A stretch of 6,519 nt of DNA, taken from the NCBI GenBank assembly GCA_947457025.1, contig CANGUI010000101.1, positions 1-6,519 of the forward strand. The letters are read 5' to 3'. A program made the position numbers and the translations under genes. The notes below the pieces were generated by a model. The model worked only from the letters and a program-made list of their open reading frames with translations. It was not told the DNA's origin and searched no databases. Source of the stretch: Flammeovirgaceae bacterium (GTDB lineage Bacteria; Bacteroidota; Bacteroidia; Cytophagales; Cyclobacteriaceae). Of this stretch, positions 6,232-6,519 are shown piece after piece (the first letter of the stretch is position 1; each line of letters begins with the position of its first letter).

Positions 6232-6519
6232 TTAGCGGGCCTGAGACTGCTCAATTCGTGCCAGTAAGAAATTGATCTTGGCTTCAATTTGGCTTACTAA
6301 ATTTTCATTGATATCCGATGTGGTAAACAAAAACGCAACAGGTAATTCTACAAAAATCAGTTTCGTACCAATGCGGGTATATCCGATTGTAGGTGAGCCA
6401 CCGCCGGCGTTGGGCTTCCGCCCGGAAAAAATCCAATCACCTCTTCCAAATCGATTGTACCAAAGATTTTTTCATATTTAAAACCATACCAATCGCGCTG
6501 CAAATAGAAATCCATTTTG
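6232..6519 (-). pseudogene. C-terminal part of an unrecognised protein, frame broken at a homopolymer
   Basis: Runs off the right edge, so only the last ~95 codons are present. From the edge, one frame reads MDFYLQRDWYGFKYEK and then becomes unlike protein, hitting a stop in about 40 codons. A second frame reads NLWYNRFGRGDWIFSG and continues through GGGSPTIGYTRIGTKL and LIFVELPVAFLF to TAA at 6232-6234. The frames meet at a run of six T (6467-6472 on the plus strand); one added base joins them as YEK-NLWY. The result is rich in aromatic residues, then a hydrophobic strand and a polar helix ending EQSQAR. I do not recognise the family. It is convergent with the glycosidase, with 9 bp between stop codons. 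Either a true frameshift or an assembly error in the homopolymer. Confidence 0.65.

Noticed and set aside
6272..6481. 69-codon plus-strand open frame near the right edge
   Set aside because: It is antisense to the better-supported, protein-like but frameshifted leftward gene and has no recognisable features.

Overview
The window looks like chromosome of a Bacteroidota bacterium, possibly of the Cytophagales type. This is an inference. It rests on moderate GC, A-rich leaders without clear Shine-Dalgarno sequences, a TAnnTTTG-type -7 element in the one divergent promoter region, and a gene set (membrane-anchored S45 acylase, VanZ-like protein, exported M15 dipeptidase, GH43 enzyme with F5/8C and Fn3 domains) typical of that phylum. 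No RNA gene, transposase or CRISPR array was found.

Left edge (1-504), non-coding: five tandem copies of a 67-bp unit, each with a small perfect hairpin with a GAA loop. The last copy ends in a second complete hairpin, also with a GAA loop. A GC-rich, hairpin-containing block of about 170 bp follows. Together they look like REP-type or other interspersed repetitive DNA downstream of the first gene.

Leftward gene cluster (3743 down to 505): a membrane-anchored penicillin-acylase-family (S45) hydrolase of 798 aa, a VanZ-like membrane protein that overlaps its stop codon by 4 bp, and after 33 bp a small Rieske [2Fe-2S] protein with a lipoprotein-like N-terminus. They are probably one transcript.

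Rightward cluster (3778 to 6222): an exported VanX/DdpX-like D-Ala-D-Ala dipeptidase (226 aa, TTG start), then after 12 bp a secreted GH43-type glycosidase (583 aa: signal peptide, five-bladed propeller domain, F5/8C domain, Fn3-like domain). The two clusters diverge from a gap of only 34 bp. That gap is largely filled by a 30-bp perfect inverted repeat with 10-bp arms, each carrying a TATCTTT -7-like core, so the two directions could be controlled from one site.

Right edge (6519 down to 6232): the C-terminal end of a leftward, unrecognised gene, convergent with the glycosidase. Its reading frame breaks at a six-base homopolymer. Adding one base joins two protein-like segments, so it is either a frameshifted pseudogene or a sequencing error.

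Taken together, the five intact genes all encode proteins predicted to act in or outside the membrane, and three are hydrolases or dipeptidases that could act on envelope or extracellular substrates (amides, D-Ala-D-Ala, glycans). A shared role in cell-envelope or scavenging metabolism is plausible but not shown by the sequence.
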